64,000 nucleotides of DNA from Bhargavaea massiliensis (GCF_018390575.1 NZ_JAHBCJ010000001.1:460764-524763), one strand, 5' to 3'; counted from the first letter of the stretch, positions 34,938 to 44,034 are shown. The notes: a model not told the origin generated them from the sequence alone. Numbers and translations are program-made.

Positions 34938-36910
34938 TCTTCAGTTCCCCCTTCTGTCATTTCACTGATGGTCTCCTTCAGCAGCGCTAGCGCCTCACTG
35001 ACGGATTCCGTATCAAGTTGTGCAGCTGCATTGGTCAGATGGCCGCCGCCGCCGAGCCGCTCGGCGATCAGCTGTACATTCAGGTCGCCGAGCGAACGGG
35101 CGCTGATCCCGACCCGTCCTTCGGGCCTGAGCGCCACGACAAACGAAGCGACGACGCCTTTCATTGTGAGCAGCGTATCCGCCGTCTGCGCAACGAGAAC
35201 CGGGCTGTGGGGCTCTCCTTCCGCGCCGTGTGCGATGGCGATTCCGCCCTCCAGCACCTCGACGGTCCGGATAATGTCCGCACGCTCCAGATAGGTTCCG
35301 ATTTCTTCTCTCATGAACCGCTGGATCAGCACCGTATCGGCACCGTTCGACCGGAGATAGGAAGCGGCCTCGAACGTGCGTGAGCCTGTCCGGAGCGTAA
35401 AGCTCTTCGTATCGACAACGATGCCCGCAAGCATCGTCGTAGCCTCAAGCGGCGAGATTTTCTCGCCTTTCGGCTGGTATTCCAAGAGTTCGGTGATGAG
35501 TTCGGCCGTCGAAGATGCATACGGCTCCATGTAGACAAGAAGCGTGTCCTCGATGAATTCCTCGCCGCGGCGGTGATGATCGATGACGACCGTCTTTTCC
35601 GCCTTGCCGAGAAGCCGCTCATCAACGACAAAATTCGGTCTGTGCGTATCCACGATGACGAGGAGCGTCCGGTCGGTAATGATGCCGAGCGCCTCGTCCG
35701 GTGTAATGAAGTGCCTGAACAGGTCCGGCTCCGAGCGGATTTCCTCCATAAGGCGGATGACACTTGCATCGAGTTCGTCCGGATTGATGACGACATACCC
35801 CTCGACACCATTCAGCTGGGCCATTCTGCGAACCCCGACGGCCGCACCGATGGCATCCATATCGGGAAGCTTATGCCCCATGATAATCACTTTGTCGCTT
35901 TCCTGAATCAGATCGCGCAAGGCATGCGAGATGACGCGCGCCCGGACGCGTGTCCGTTTCTCGACAGGGTTCGTCTTGCCGCCGTAGAATTTAACGCGGC
36001 CGCTCGGCTGCTTGATCGCGACCTGGTCGCCTCCCCTGCCGAGGACAAGGTCAAGACCCGATTGGGCAAGTTCCCCGAGCTCCGGAAGAGAAGCGGAATC
36101 TGCACCGATACCGATGGACAGAGTGAGCGCGGAGCTTTCGCGCGCCGTTTCTTCCCGGATCTTGTCCAGGATTCTGAATTTGTCCTTTTCCAGTTCATGG
36201 AGAATCGACTCGTTCAGTACCGCGAGGAACCGGTCCGAGCTGAACCGTTTCACGTAAATGCCGTATTCGGCTCCCCAATCATTGACCCTGGTGGTTACCA
36301 GGCTGTTCAGGCGGCTTTTCGTCTGGTCATCCATGCCGGAGGAGAGTTCATCATAGTTGTCGACCAAAATCATGCCGAGAACGGTTCGATCGGCGTAGTA
36401 GAGTGTTTCAATTTCAAGCTGCTCGGTGATATCGAACAGGTAGAACAACTTTTCTTCCGGCTTGTAGATGACTTTGTACTGTCTGTTGCCGAGGGAGATG
36501 ACCCCCTCCGGGTCGGCGCCTTCCTTGACGAATGAGCGGAAATCCTCGGACAGCCCGAACAGTTCCTCGCCGATGAGCGTATCGTGCTCAAGCAGCTGGG
36601 ACATGTACGGATTCGCCCATTCGATCGTGAATTGGTCGTTGATGAGGATGATCCCGATCGGCATCTCGAGCAGTGCTTCCTCACCGACCTTCTTCATCCG
36701 GACCGAAAGGTTTTCGATATGCTTTTCGGTCTCTGCATAAGTCCTTGCCTCGGTTTTCCAGGCGGCAGCCAGCACAAGGATGGCAACCATCAGCCATGCT
36801 GCCGCCACCCATTCATTGTATAACCAGATCGGGACGGTCGCCCCGAGAACAATCACCGTCAGGACCGCAAGCGGTGTCCGGATCGGCCGTAGTCTGAAAA
36901 AACTTCCCAT
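34934..36910 (-). CDS. gdpP: Cyclic-di-AMP phosphodiesterase GdpP (YybT)
   Basis: A 658-residue membrane enzyme that hydrolyses c-di-AMP to pApA and so affects osmotic and wall homeostasis. It has two N-terminal helices (about 13-55), a PAS domain (about 75-150), a degenerate GGDEF domain (about 170-300), and a DHH-DHHA1 phosphodiesterase with [31 protein letters not shown] and [10 protein letters not shown]. All the metal-binding motifs look intact. Confidence 0.96.
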   Translation of the reverse strand: MGSFFRLRPIRTPLAVLTVIVLGATVPIWLYNEWVAAAWLMVAILVLAAAWKTEARTYAETEKHIENLSVRMKKVGEEALLEMPIGIILINDQFTIEWANPYMSQLLEHDTLIGEELFGLSEDFRSFVKEGADPEGVISLGNRQYKVIYKPEEKLFYLFDITEQLEIETLYYADRTVLGMILVDNYDELSSGMDDQTKSRLNSLVTTRVNDWGAEYGIYVKRFSSDRFLAVLNESILHELEKDKFRILDKIREETARESSALTLSIGIGADSASLPELGELAQSGLDLVLGRGGDQVAIKQPSGRVKFYGGKTNPVEKRTRVRARVISHALRDLIQESDKVIIMGHKLPDMDAIGAAVGVRRMAQLNGVEGYVVINPDELDASVIRLMEEIRSEPDLFRHFITPDEALGIITDRTLLVIVDTHRPNFVVDERLLGKAEKTVVIDHHRRGEEFIEDTLLVYMEPYASSTAELITELLEYQPKGEKISPLEATTMLAGIVVDTKSFTLRTGSRTFEAASYLRSNGADTVLIQRFMREEIGTYLERADIIRTVEVLEGGIAIAHGAEGEPHSPVLVAQTADTLLTMKGVVASFVVALRPEGRVGISARSLGDLNVQLIAERLGGGGHLTNAAAQLDTESVSEALALLKETISEMTEGGTEE

Positions 36911-36921
36911 TCGTCAGCCAC

Positions 36922-37863
36922 TCACTTTCCTTTGCTTCCCGTAATGTACCCCCTCAGTTTGAACCCGATGTCGATGATCCCGAGCAAAGAGATGATCGGG
37001 AACAGCAGCGGTGCCAGGAAGACCGCGAACACAAGGAGCCAGCCCGGTTTGCCGGAGGCATGGAGAAGATATGCGATCAGCGACAGACCCTGCAGGAAAA
37101 ACAGTGTCCGCAGGATCAGCAGCGCATTCATGACGATCAGATAGCCCGTCGAACCGGGCTCAAATTCCCCGATCAGCGACGCGATCAGGATGATCACGTA
37201 GTAGATAAGAAGAACCGCCGGCAACTTCATGTCGCGGAACGGAGGAAACTTCGGCACTGCCGTCCCCAGCTTCCGCATGACCGGGAAAAGAATGGCGAGC
37301 GTCACAAAGGCGGTTGCGTAGGAGACAAAGATGAACGCGGAAGGAATGAGCGTCTCTACCTGCAAAAGTGCGGCGGATACCATCTCATCATATTCCGCAG
37401 GCTTCTGGCCCATGCGGTCCATCAGTTCGCCCGCCTGCGCGTACATGTCGCGCATCTGTCCGGTCAGCTCGGCGATGATATTCAGGTTCATCAATAACGC
37501 GGCAGCCGCGTATTGCAGCACCCCGGTGATGAGAACCGCGAGACCCGATGCCATGAACATATATAATTTGGATTTGCCAGTCCTCACGCCATCCCCGATG
37601 ATGAAACCGACGGGAGCGTTGAGCAGGGCCAGAAGCAGCCCGCCAGGACCGGCGATCAGGAGGGAGAGGATGACCCCGGCGCCCGTCACTGTCAGCGAGG
37701 GGCCGCGGCTGTAGCGCGCGCTGTAGAGCGCCAGCGGAAGCGGGATAAAGAACACCGTGATCACACCGAGGACCGGCACGTAGTAAGTGATGGCCGCAAG
37801 CAGTGTGAACAAGGCGGCCATCATCGCGCCGAAGGTCAGTCTTCTCGCGTTGTCGTTACCCAT
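36922..37863 (-). CDS. yybS: DUF2232 family membrane protein YybS
   Basis: A 313-residue protein with about eight membrane helices. The N-terminal block LTFGAMMAALFTLLAAITYYVPVLG and the position directly before gdpP identify the YybS/DUF2232 family, whose biochemical role is unknown but whose fold resembles ECF S components. ATG 37863 follows AGAAGG by about 7 bases and replaces an ATG 30 bases upstream that lacks a site. Confidence 0.88.
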   Translation of the reverse strand: MGNDNARRLTFGAMMAALFTLLAAITYYVPVLGVITVFFIPLPLALYSARYSRGPSLTVTGAGVILSLLIAGPGGLLLALLNAPVGFIIGDGVRTGKSKLYMFMASGLAVLITGVLQYAAAALLMNLNIIAELTGQMRDMYAQAGELMDRMGQKPAEYDEMVSAALLQVETLIPSAFIFVSYATAFVTLAILFPVMRKLGTAVPKFPPFRDMKLPAVLLIYYVIILIASLIGEFEPGSTGYLIVMNALLILRTLFFLQGLSLIAYLLHASGKPGWLLVFAVFLAPLLFPIISLLGIIDIGFKLRGYITGSKGK

Positions 37864-37952
37864 GGTCAGCCTTCTTTCAGATAGGATATCCACCAGATTT
37901 CCAAGTGGAATCTTCCTATCATTGTATCATGTTTTGCCGTAGGGACCAAAAA

Positions 37953-38035
37953 GGGACGGGCTCCCGGCGGCTGCCCGCGGGGTCCGTCCCATGATAGAAA
38001 AAAGACATCCCGGCAAGGGCCGGAACGTCTTTTGT
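37953..38035 (-). terminator. Tandem hairpins after rpsR
   Basis: The first hairpin on the minus strand (38001-38034) has AAAGACGTTCCGG paired with CCGGGATGTCTTT and TTTTTC after it: the rpsF-ssb-rpsR terminator. A second GC-rich stem (GGGACGG/CCGTCCC, 37953-37990) follows. Confidence 0.8.
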
Positions 38036-38043
38036 TCTCATGT

Positions 38044-38277
38044 TTAGCGTTCTTCCGCTGTGAATGGAAGAAGGCCCATGATCCGGGCACGCTTGATGGC
38101 AACTGTAAGCTTGCGCTGCCATTTTGCGCTAGTACCCGTCACACGGCGTGGGAGGATTTTCCCGCGCTCGGAGATGAATTTTTTAAGCATATCGACGTCT
38201 TTGTAGTCGATGTGCGTGATGTTGTTGGACGTGAAGTAGCAGACCTTACGGCGTCTGCGTCCGCGACGTGGTGCCAT
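38044..38277 (-). CDS. rpsR: 30S ribosomal protein S18
   Basis: A 77-residue ribosomal protein with the S18 core [32 protein letters not shown]. It is last in the rpsF-ssb-rpsR operon, 42 bases after ssb. S18 pairs with S6 on the ribosome and, with it, can bind the operon leader. Confidence 0.98.
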   Translation of the reverse strand: MAPRRGRRRRKVCYFTSNNITHIDYKDVDMLKKFISERGKILPRRVTGTSAKWQRKLTVAIKRARIMGLLPFTAEER

Positions 38278-38319
38278 ACTGGTTCGCCTCCTTTACTCTT
38301 GGTTTTACCGGCGTGATGA

Positions 38320-38835
38320 TCAGAACGGCAGGTCGTCGTCCGATACTTCGATCGGTCCGCCGCCCGGCGAGAACGGATCATCATCCGTGCGTGTATAGTT
38401 ATTCTGGTTCGGGGATTGCCCCTGATAATTATTGTTATTGTTGTAGGACGGCTGGCTCTGCTGAGGCTGTCCGCCGTAGGACGGCGGTGCCTGTTGGCCG
38501 CGGTCGCCGCCCGCTCCGCGGGGCTCGAGGAACTGGACGCTGTCCGCCACGACTTCCGTCATGAAGACACGCTTTCCGTCCTGGCCGTCGAAACTGCTCG
38601 TCTCGATGCGGCCATCGATACCCGCGAGGCTTCCTTTCCGGAGGAAGTTGGCCACGTTCTCGGCTTGCTTCCTCCAGGTCACCACGTTGATGAAGTCCGC
38701 ATCCCGCTCCCCGCGCTGGTTCGTGAACGGACGGTTCACGGCAAGGGTGAAGCGGGTGACGGCGATGCCCGACTGCGTGTATTTCAGTTCAGGATCCTTC
38801 GTAAGTCGGCCGACCAGGACAACACGGTTAATCAT
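38320..38835 (-). CDS. ssb: Single-stranded DNA-binding protein
   Basis: A 171-residue SSB. The OB fold fills residues 1-105 ([31 protein letters not shown]), followed by a Gly/Gln/Asn-rich disordered linker and the acidic protein-docking tip DDDLPF. It protects single-stranded DNA and recruits replication and repair proteins. It is the middle gene of the rpsF-ssb-rpsR operon. Confidence 0.98.
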   Translation of the reverse strand: MINRVVLVGRLTKDPELKYTQSGIAVTRFTLAVNRPFTNQRGERDADFINVVTWRKQAENVANFLRKGSLAGIDGRIETSSFDGQDGKRVFMTEVVADSVQFLEPRGAGGDRGQQAPPSYGGQPQQSQPSYNNNNNYQGQSPNQNNYTRTDDDPFSPGGGPIEVSDDDLPF

Positions 38836-38876
38836 CAGACAACAACCCCCTTTTGTGGTTTCTGTTTAACGGAGAA

Positions 38877-39167
38877 TCACTTCTCGTCTTCGCGGATCGC
38901 GATGTGACGGATGATGTCTTCGTTGATATTGGCAAGACGTGTGAATTCATCGATCGCAGTTGTAGGCGCGTTGGTTTTTACGATGTGGTAAACCCCTTCG
39001 CGGAAGTCGTTGATCTCGTAAGCGAGACGACGCTTGCCCCATTCTTTCGACTCGATGATTTCCGCGCCGTTCGAAGTGAGTACTCCGTCGAAACGCTCAA
39101 CAAGAGCTTTTTTCGCTTCGTCTTCGATTTTCGGCTGGATGATGTACATGATTTCGTACTTGTTCAT
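38877..39167 (-). CDS. rpsF: 30S ribosomal protein S6
   Basis: A 96-residue ribosomal protein ([44 protein letters not shown]). ATG 39167 follows AAGGAGGTGA by about 8 bases; an upstream in-frame ATG is not used because it lies inside the leader hairpin. It is the first gene of the operon with ssb and rpsR. Confidence 0.97.
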   Translation of the reverse strand: MNKYEIMYIIQPKIEDEAKKALVERFDGVLTSNGAEIIESKEWGKRRLAYEINDFREGVYHIVKTNAPTTAIDEFTRLANINEDIIRHIAIREDEK

Positions 39168-39180
39168 CAAGATGTCACCT

Positions 39181-39220
39181 CCTTGTGGACTTGTGGCCGG
39201 CCGCGATGCGGCAGGCAAGG
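39181..39220 (-). promoter_or_regulatory. Probable S6:S18 leader structure of the rpsF operon
   Basis: The 40-base leader on the minus strand begins CCTTG and ends CAAGG, so it can fold back next to the Shine-Dalgarno sequence; inside it GCCGC pairs with GCGGC (39200-39212) and unpaired CCG/GGC elements remain. This resembles the rpsF leader bound by the S6:S18 complex in many bacteria, giving feedback control. Confidence 0.5.
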
Positions 39221-39253
39221 AGTAAAATATTCAATACTTACTCACATCGGTTT

Positions 39254-39282
39254 ATTCTACCATGGTGCCTGTCCGTTTTCAA
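39254..39282 (-). promoter_or_regulatory. rpsF-ssb-rpsR promoter
   Basis: TTGAAA (39277-39282) and TAGAAT (39254-39259) on the minus strand, 17 bases apart, about 90 bases before the rpsF start. Confidence 0.75.
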
Positions 39283-39340
39283 CTATTTTCTATGGAAAGT
39301 CCGGAGAGAGAAGTTGGCGTATAATTTGTTGTATGGAGCA

Positions 39341-39467
39341 GGTTGATTTACGCGTCGGGCGCTCGCTTTCCGCGGGCGGTCCGCGAGCCTCCTCGGGCTA
39401 TGCCCTGCGGGGTCTCGCCTGGCCCGCTGTTCCCGCAGGAGTCTCACGCCCTCTGCTCCAATCAATT
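39341..39467 (+). repeat. 127-bp interspersed repeat, copy A
   Basis: This GC-rich segment lies between rpsF and the DUF3267 gene. It is bounded by TTGATT and AATCAA, and just outside by GGAGCAG and CTGCTCC. Blocks such as CCGCGGGCG, AGCCTCCTCG, GGGGTCT and TTCCCGCAGG recur in the same order and strand in copy B at 46835. It resembles a family dispersed between genes in many Bacillales genomes. Confidence 0.8.
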
Positions 39468-39521
39468 TCAAAATCACATTCATTGAAATCAGACAAACAT
39501 CATTTCAGGGGGATGGTTAAG

Positions 39522-40136
39522 TTGAATCTAGAAGAGTTGGAATCACGGGAGCCGGATCGGGTGATTGATCTGGATCTGCGGCGGGTGATGAAGCAGAGTC
39601 TTTGGCTGACCGGCGGGGGTGCGGCCGTTCTTTATCTGGTCAGTTTTCTCATCCGGGGAGAGCTTTCGGTGTCCGTCTCGTTCGGGGGCTTCATGCTCGG
39701 ATTGCTGCTGTTCGCCGTCGGCTACGTCGTGCTCATCGTGCTGCATGAGGCGTGCCACCTTCTCGGTTTCCGGATTTTCGGCGGCGTGCCGTTCCGGAAA
39801 ATGGCCTACGGGGTGAACCTGGAGATGGGCATCGCGTATGCGACGACCGAGATTCCGCTCCGGAACCGGCCGATGCGGCGAGCGCTGCTCCTGCCGCTCT
39901 GGCTCACCGGAATTCTGCCGGGCATCATCGGCATCTGGGTGGACAGCCATCTCCTGATTCTGCTGTCGGCCTTTCTGATCGGCGGGGCGGCGGGTGATCT
40001 GGAGATGAACCGCCAGCTCAGAAAGCTTCCGGACAACTGGCTGATCCGCGATGATCCCGAGAAACCGAAGCTGTATGCCTATGATCCGCAAGGAAAGGCG
40101 GCAACACAGGCAGATGGCACAGACCCCGGAAACTGA
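39522..40136 (+). CDS. DUF3267 family membrane protein, putative zinc metalloprotease
   Basis: A 204-residue protein with about four membrane helices. The helix LLLFAVGYVVLIVLHEACHLLGF contains an HExxH metal motif (HEACH), and the arrangement fits the DUF3267 family. Proteolytic activity is not shown for the family as far as I recall. A TTG at 39522 is chosen, 9 bases after AGGGGG; ATG 39513 is too close to that site. Its frame stays open far upstream through the repeat and across rpsF, which is fortuitous. Confidence 0.75.
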   Translation: MNLEELESREPDRVIDLDLRRVMKQSLWLTGGGAAVLYLVSFLIRGELSVSVSFGGFMLGLLLFAVGYVVLIVLHEACHLLGFRIFGGVPFRKMAYGVNLEMGIAYATTEIPLRNRPMRRALLLPLWLTGILPGIIGIWVDSHLLILLSAFLIGGAAGDLEMNRQLRKLPDNWLIRDDPEKPKLYAYDPQGKAATQADGTDPGN

Positions 40137-40206
40137 GTGTCCACTTGGGGTGCAGGCCTGTCGGGATTGCGGATATGGAGCGAGCGCTCGCTCAAGTACT
40201 GGAAAA

Positions 40207-40282
40207 CCGCGCATAGAACCCTATGCGCGCTTTCCGGAGTTCTATGCGCGCTTCCGGGTGTCTATGTCACTTCAAGACTTTT
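40207..40282 (+). repeat. Short degenerate repeat, 20-21-bp period, between DUF3267 gene and ychF
   Basis: CTATGCGCGC occurs at 40221 and 40242 and the diverged CTATGTCAC at 40262, giving steps of 21 and 20 bases. The first copy also pairs with an inverted GCGCATAG at 40209. A palindrome GAGCGAGCGCTCGCTC lies just before it (near 40178-40193). Nothing else is seen in the gap before the ychF terminator. Confidence 0.5.
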
Positions 40283-40296
40283 TCTTTTATATGTAA

Positions 40297-40331
40297 AACC
40301 CCGGTTCCGCATCGAGCGGAACCGGGGCTAT
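40297..40331 (-). terminator. ychF terminator
   Basis: Perfect 12-bp stem CCCCGGTTCCGC/GCGGAACCGGGG with a 5-base loop, followed on the minus strand by TTTTAC. Confidence 0.88.
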
Positions 40332-40341
40332 TTCGTGTAAA

Positions 40342-41442
40342 TCAGACGTTAAAGCGGAACAGCATGACATCGCCGTCCTCGACGACATATTCTTTGCCTT
40401 CCAGGCGGACTTTTCCCGCCTCCTTGGCAGCGGCCATCGAACCCGCCTCTAGGAGGTCCTCATAGGAGACCGTCTCCGCACGGATAAAGCCGCGCTCGAA
40501 GTCGGTGTGGATGACACCGGCACACTGCGGAGCCTTCATGCCTTTGCGGAATGTCCAGGCGCGCACTTCCTTCTCACCGGCCGTGAAGTAGGTGGCCAGT
40601 CCGAGCAGGTTGTAAGAAGCGCGGATCAGCTGGTCAAGGCCGGCCTCCTCGATACCGAGTTCCTCAAGGAACATCGCTTTTTCGTCATCATCGAGTTCGG
40701 CCATTTCTTCCTCGATTTTCGCGCAGACGACAATGACTTCTGCATTGTCGCCTTTTGCGAATTCGCGGACCTGCTGGACGTATTCGTTGTTGTCCGGATC
40801 CGAAATCTCGTCTTCCGAGACGTTTGCAACGTACAGCATCGGCTTGATCGTGAGCAGGTTCATGCCCTTGATGACCTTCAGCTCGTCCTCCGTGAAGTCG
40901 ACCGAGCGGGCCGGCTTTTCATCTTCAAACGCTTCTTTCAGGCGCTTCAGGATCGGCTCTTCCACAAGGGCTTCCTTGTCCTTCGACTTGACCATCTTCG
41001 ACACGCGTGTCAAGCGCTTGTCCACGCTTTCCAGGTCGGCGAGGATCAGTTCGAGGTTGATGACTTCGATGTCATCAATCGGGTTGACCTTGCCGGAGAC
41101 GTGGGTGATGTTTTCGTCGGCAAAGCAGCGGACAACCTGGCAGATTGCGTCGACTTCTCGGATATGCGAGAGGAATTTGTTGCCGAGGCCTTCGCCTTTG
41201 CTGGCGCCTTTGACGATGCCCGCGATATCGGTGAACTCGAATGCGGTCGGGACCGTCTTTTTCGGTTTGACAAGTTCCGTCAGTTTGTTGAGGCGTGCGT
41301 CAGGCACTTCAACGATCCCGACGTTCGGGTCGATCGTGCAGAACGGGTAGTTGGCCGCTTCCGCTCCGGCTTTGGTGATGGCGTTAAACAGTGTGGACTT
41401 CCCGACGTTCGGGAGCCCGACGATACCGGCAGTTAATGCCAT
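40342..41442 (-). CDS. ychF: Redox-regulated ATPase/GTPase YchF (Obg family)
   Basis: A 366-residue P-loop protein: G1 GLPNVGKSTLFNAI, switch region NYPFCTIDPNVG, G3 FTDIAGIVKGASKGEGLGN, then a coiled-coil insert and a C-terminal TGS domain (AWTFRKGMKAPQCAGVIHTDFERGFIRAE). YchF binds ribosomes and prefers ATP. ATG 41442 gives the canonical MALTAGIVG start. It is last in a mscS-DUF951-ychF unit. Confidence 0.97.
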   Translation of the reverse strand: MALTAGIVGLPNVGKSTLFNAITKAGAEAANYPFCTIDPNVGIVEVPDARLNKLTELVKPKKTVPTAFEFTDIAGIVKGASKGEGLGNKFLSHIREVDAICQVVRCFADENITHVSGKVNPIDDIEVINLELILADLESVDKRLTRVSKMVKSKDKEALVEEPILKRLKEAFEDEKPARSVDFTEDELKVIKGMNLLTIKPMLYVANVSEDEISDPDNNEYVQQVREFAKGDNAEVIVVCAKIEEEMAELDDDEKAMFLEELGIEEAGLDQLIRASYNLLGLATYFTAGEKEVRAWTFRKGMKAPQCAGVIHTDFERGFIRAETVSYEDLLEAGSMAAAKEAGKVRLEGKEYVVEDGDVMLFRFNV

Positions 41443-41539
41443 GGTTTCCACAACCTTTCAATCTATATCCAAAACATTAAACAGTCTGATTCAATCCCTA
41501 CAACTTTATAAGTATAAGAAGAAAAGGCAGGGATGTCCA

Positions 41540-41743
41540 TCATTCCTCTGCCTCTGCGCGTCCAAGCACTTTCTTCATCTTTTTCTCGAATTCCCGCCGC
41601 GGAATCATGACGCTGTGCTGGCATCCGGTGCATTTGATCCGGATGTCCGCTCCAAGCCGGATGATTTTCCAGGCGTTTGTGCCGCACGGGTGCGGCTTTT
41701 TCATCTCAACCACGTCTCCGATGCCGTATTCCTTCGGCTCCAC
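41540..41743 (-). CDS. DUF951 family protein
   Basis: A 67-residue protein matching the DUF951 pattern KKPHPCGTNAWKIIRLGADIRIKCTGCQHSVMIPRREFEKKMKKVL; the conserved cysteines may hold a metal. The family is normally encoded beside ychF, as here. GTG 41743 is 8 bases after GGAGG. Function unknown. Confidence 0.9.
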   Translation of the reverse strand: MEPKEYGIGDVVEMKKPHPCGTNAWKIIRLGADIRIKCTGCQHSVMIPRREFEKKMKKVLGRAEAEE

Positions 41744-41786
41744 CGGGACCACCTCCGGATTCTGCTTTTATCCTGATTCTAACATG

Positions 41787-42695
41787 TCATTCCGACGGTT
41801 TCGAATCCACCATGACCATTTTCGGATACGGGATCTCAATTCCGTTTTCCTGAAGGAATTGCTTCAGGTCCATCCTCAGGCGGCGTGCCACGGCAAAGTG
41901 CATCATGGGCGCCGTTTCTGCCGTCACCCGAAGGACAACGTGGTGGGGGTCCAGGCTCTGGACGCCGAGCAGGTCAGGAGGGGAAAGCAGATCTGAATAG
42001 TTCTCATCGTTTATAAGACCTGCCAGGAACTCCCTGATGAGCGATTCCGCCATCGGGATGTCCGTCTCGTAACCCAGCCGCACATCGATGACCGCCGTCG
42101 AATTGTAGATCGAAGAGTTCACGACTTCGGAGATATTGCCGTTCGGGATGATGAACAGTTCTCCCGTATAGGCTTTCACCTTTGTCGTGCGCAGTCCGAT
42201 TTCTTCAACGGTTCCTTCCGCCTCTCCGATCCTGACATAGTCGCCGACCGAAAACTGATCCTCGAAGATGATAAAGAAGCCGGTGATGACATCCTTCACA
42301 AGACTTTGCGCGCCGAAACCGACTGCCAGACCCAGTACCCCGGCACCCGCGATCAGACCGGTGACATTGATTTCGAATATGGACAGCACAGCAAGAATGG
42401 CCGCGAAATAAATGACATAGGAAAGGATATTCTCCAGCAGTTTAAGAAGCGTACGCTCCCTCCGCTCCGAAAGCGGCCGTCTCAATCTGACGCTGAATAC
42501 CCGGCGGATGACGGCTTTTCCGATTCGGACAACCACCGCTGCAAGCAGGATGATGACCAGAATCTTAATGCTGATAAATCCGATCTTCAGCCAGAGCCCT
42601 TCATCCAACAGCATGTCCTTTACCTGCCTGATCAGGTCGAATGACTTTCTGAATTCTTCGGTGACTTCCGCCTGAACCGGTGTTTCTTTAGCCAC
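41787..42695 (-). CDS. Small-conductance mechanosensitive channel, MscS family
   Basis: A 302-residue channel protein with three membrane helices; the pore-lining third helix is VTGLIAGAGVLGLAVGFGAQSLVKDVITGFFIIFEDQF, followed by the beta domain (VGDYVRIGEAEGTVEEIGLRTTKVK). It would release solutes on osmotic downshock. GTG 42695 follows AGGAGG by about 10 bases. It is the first gene of the unit with the DUF951 gene and ychF. Confidence 0.94.
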   Translation of the reverse strand: MAKETPVQAEVTEEFRKSFDLIRQVKDMLLDEGLWLKIGFISIKILVIILLAAVVVRIGKAVIRRVFSVRLRRPLSERRERTLLKLLENILSYVIYFAAILAVLSIFEINVTGLIAGAGVLGLAVGFGAQSLVKDVITGFFIIFEDQFSVGDYVRIGEAEGTVEEIGLRTTKVKAYTGELFIIPNGNISEVVNSSIYNSTAVIDVRLGYETDIPMAESLIREFLAGLINDENYSDLLSPPDLLGVQSLDPHHVVLRVTAETAPMMHFAVARRLRMDLKQFLQENGIEIPYPKMVMVDSKPSE

Positions 42696-42780
42696 GACTC
42701 CATCCACCTCCTCTGATTCCTGTATATCCTCTCATCTTCCCGCGTATACTTCCAAAAACACGCACAGAAAAGAGGTTCAT

Positions 42781-43416
42781 ATGATCCGCATCGGGACGAG
42801 TTCTGAACAGGGACGTTTCCATTACGCGGAGGCGGGGGCGGCCTGGAGAATCGCCTCCGTCCTCCTCCGCCACATACCGTTCGGCGAGCGTCCGGTCCGG
42901 TTTGTCTGCATCGGGACGGACCGGTCGACAGGGGATGCCTACGGTCCGCTGACCGGCACCTCGCTCACCGAACTGGGAAATCTTCGCCATCCGATCCTAG
43001 GGACGCTCAGCAGGCCGGTCCATGCGCTGAACCTTCAGCAGATCGCCGAGACCGGCGACGATGTGTTCACCGTGGCGGTCGATGCCTGCCTCGGAAGGGC
43101 CGAGCACATCGGGCAGATCGTCATCGAAGACCGCCCGCTTTTCCCCGGGCGCGCCGTCGGGAAGACGCTGCCGCCGATCGGAGATCTGTCGATCAAGGGC
43201 GTTGTCAATGCAGCTGCACCGAACAGCCAGGAAGTTCTCCAGAATACCCGTCTCCACCTGCCGTTCATGATGAGCCGGGTGACCGCCCGGGCGATCTCAC
43301 TCGCCTGCTGCCGGAGTGAAACCAAAGCCGTACAGGAGTCCGGTCACGAGAGCTACGACGAGAATTCCGGGGATGAGGTTTGCCACCCGGATCTTCGTCA
43401 GCCCGATCAGGTTTAA
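42781..43416 (+). CDS. yyaC: YyaC/DUF1256 family protein (putative sporulation protein, GPR-like fold)
   Basis: A 211-residue protein with the YyaC signatures FVCIGTDRSTGDAYGPLTGT and VAVDACLG and VLQNTRLHLPFMMS. The fold is related to the spore germination protease, but function is not established; in B. subtilis it is transcribed during sporulation. Homology seems to end near residue 178; the remaining tail is read through the last 120 bases of the DUF554 gene on the opposite strand. The place next to spo0J matches B. subtilis. Confidence 0.88.
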   Translation: MIRIGTSSEQGRFHYAEAGAAWRIASVLLRHIPFGERPVRFVCIGTDRSTGDAYGPLTGTSLTELGNLRHPILGTLSRPVHALNLQQIAETGDDVFTVAVDACLGRAEHIGQIVIEDRPLFPGRAVGKTLPPIGDLSIKGVVNAAAPNSQEVLQNTRLHLPFMMSRVTARAISLACCRSETKAVQESGHESYDENSGDEVCHPDLRQPDQV

Positions 43417-44034
43417 TCCGATTGCAAGTATCATCAGGCCGCCGGTCGCCGTCATCTCCTCGATGAAAAACCGCATCATGTCGTCCGGGATAAATCGGCT
43501 GATGACAGAAGCGAGCATCGTGATCGCGCCCTGGTAAAGAAACACCGGCACAGCGGACAAAATGACGCCGATGCCAAGCGTTGAACTTAGGATCAATGCA
43601 GTGAACCCGTCGATGATGCCCTTTGCAATGAGGACGTCGTGATCGTTCCGGAGGCCGCTGTCAATCGCCCCGATGACCGCCATCGAACCAATCACGAAGA
43701 TGAGGGTTGCCGTGACAAACCCTTGGGCGATTCCGCCCTGGCCGTCTTCTCCCGGTGTCTTGCCCGCTTTGGATTCCATCCAGCGGCCCAGACGGTTCAG
43801 TTGCCCGTCCAGATCCAGCCATTCACCGATCGCCGCTCCTACAACGATCGAGATGATGACAATGATAATCTGGGAAGTGGCAAAGCTCATCTGAATGCCA
43901 ATGACCATGACCGCAAGGCCGATGGCATAGGTCACTGTCTCCCTTACACGTTCGGGAATCCTTCCGAGAAACCGGCCGATCACCGAACCGATGATGATGA
44001 GCAGCACGTTCACAACCGTGCCAAATAACGCCAT
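43297..44034 (-). CDS. DUF554 family membrane protein
   Basis: A 245-residue protein with about seven helices. The opening FGTVVNVLLIIIGSVIGRFLG and GSMAVIGAIDSGLRNDHDVLIAKGIIDGFTALILSSTLGIGV are typical of DUF554, a family of putative transporters without a known substrate. It follows spo0J on the same strand, 63 bases later, and its 3' end overlaps yyaC antisense. Confidence 0.9.
   Translation of the reverse strand: MALFGTVVNVLLIIIGSVIGRFLGRIPERVRETVTYAIGLAVMVIGIQMSFATSQIIIVIISIVVGAAIGEWLDLDGQLNRLGRWMESKAGKTPGEDGQGGIAQGFVTATLIFVIGSMAVIGAIDSGLRNDHDVLIAKGIIDGFTALILSSTLGIGVILSAVPVFLYQGAITMLASVISRFIPDDMMRFFIEEMTATGGLMILAIGLNLIGLTKIRVANLIPGILVVALVTGLLYGFGFTPAAGE

Noticed and set aside
38853..39521. 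Long open frame on the plus strand upstream of the DUF3267 gene
   Set aside because: It runs antisense through rpsF and across the interspersed repeat; no ribosome binding site or family pattern appears before 39513, and the conserved part starts at 39522.
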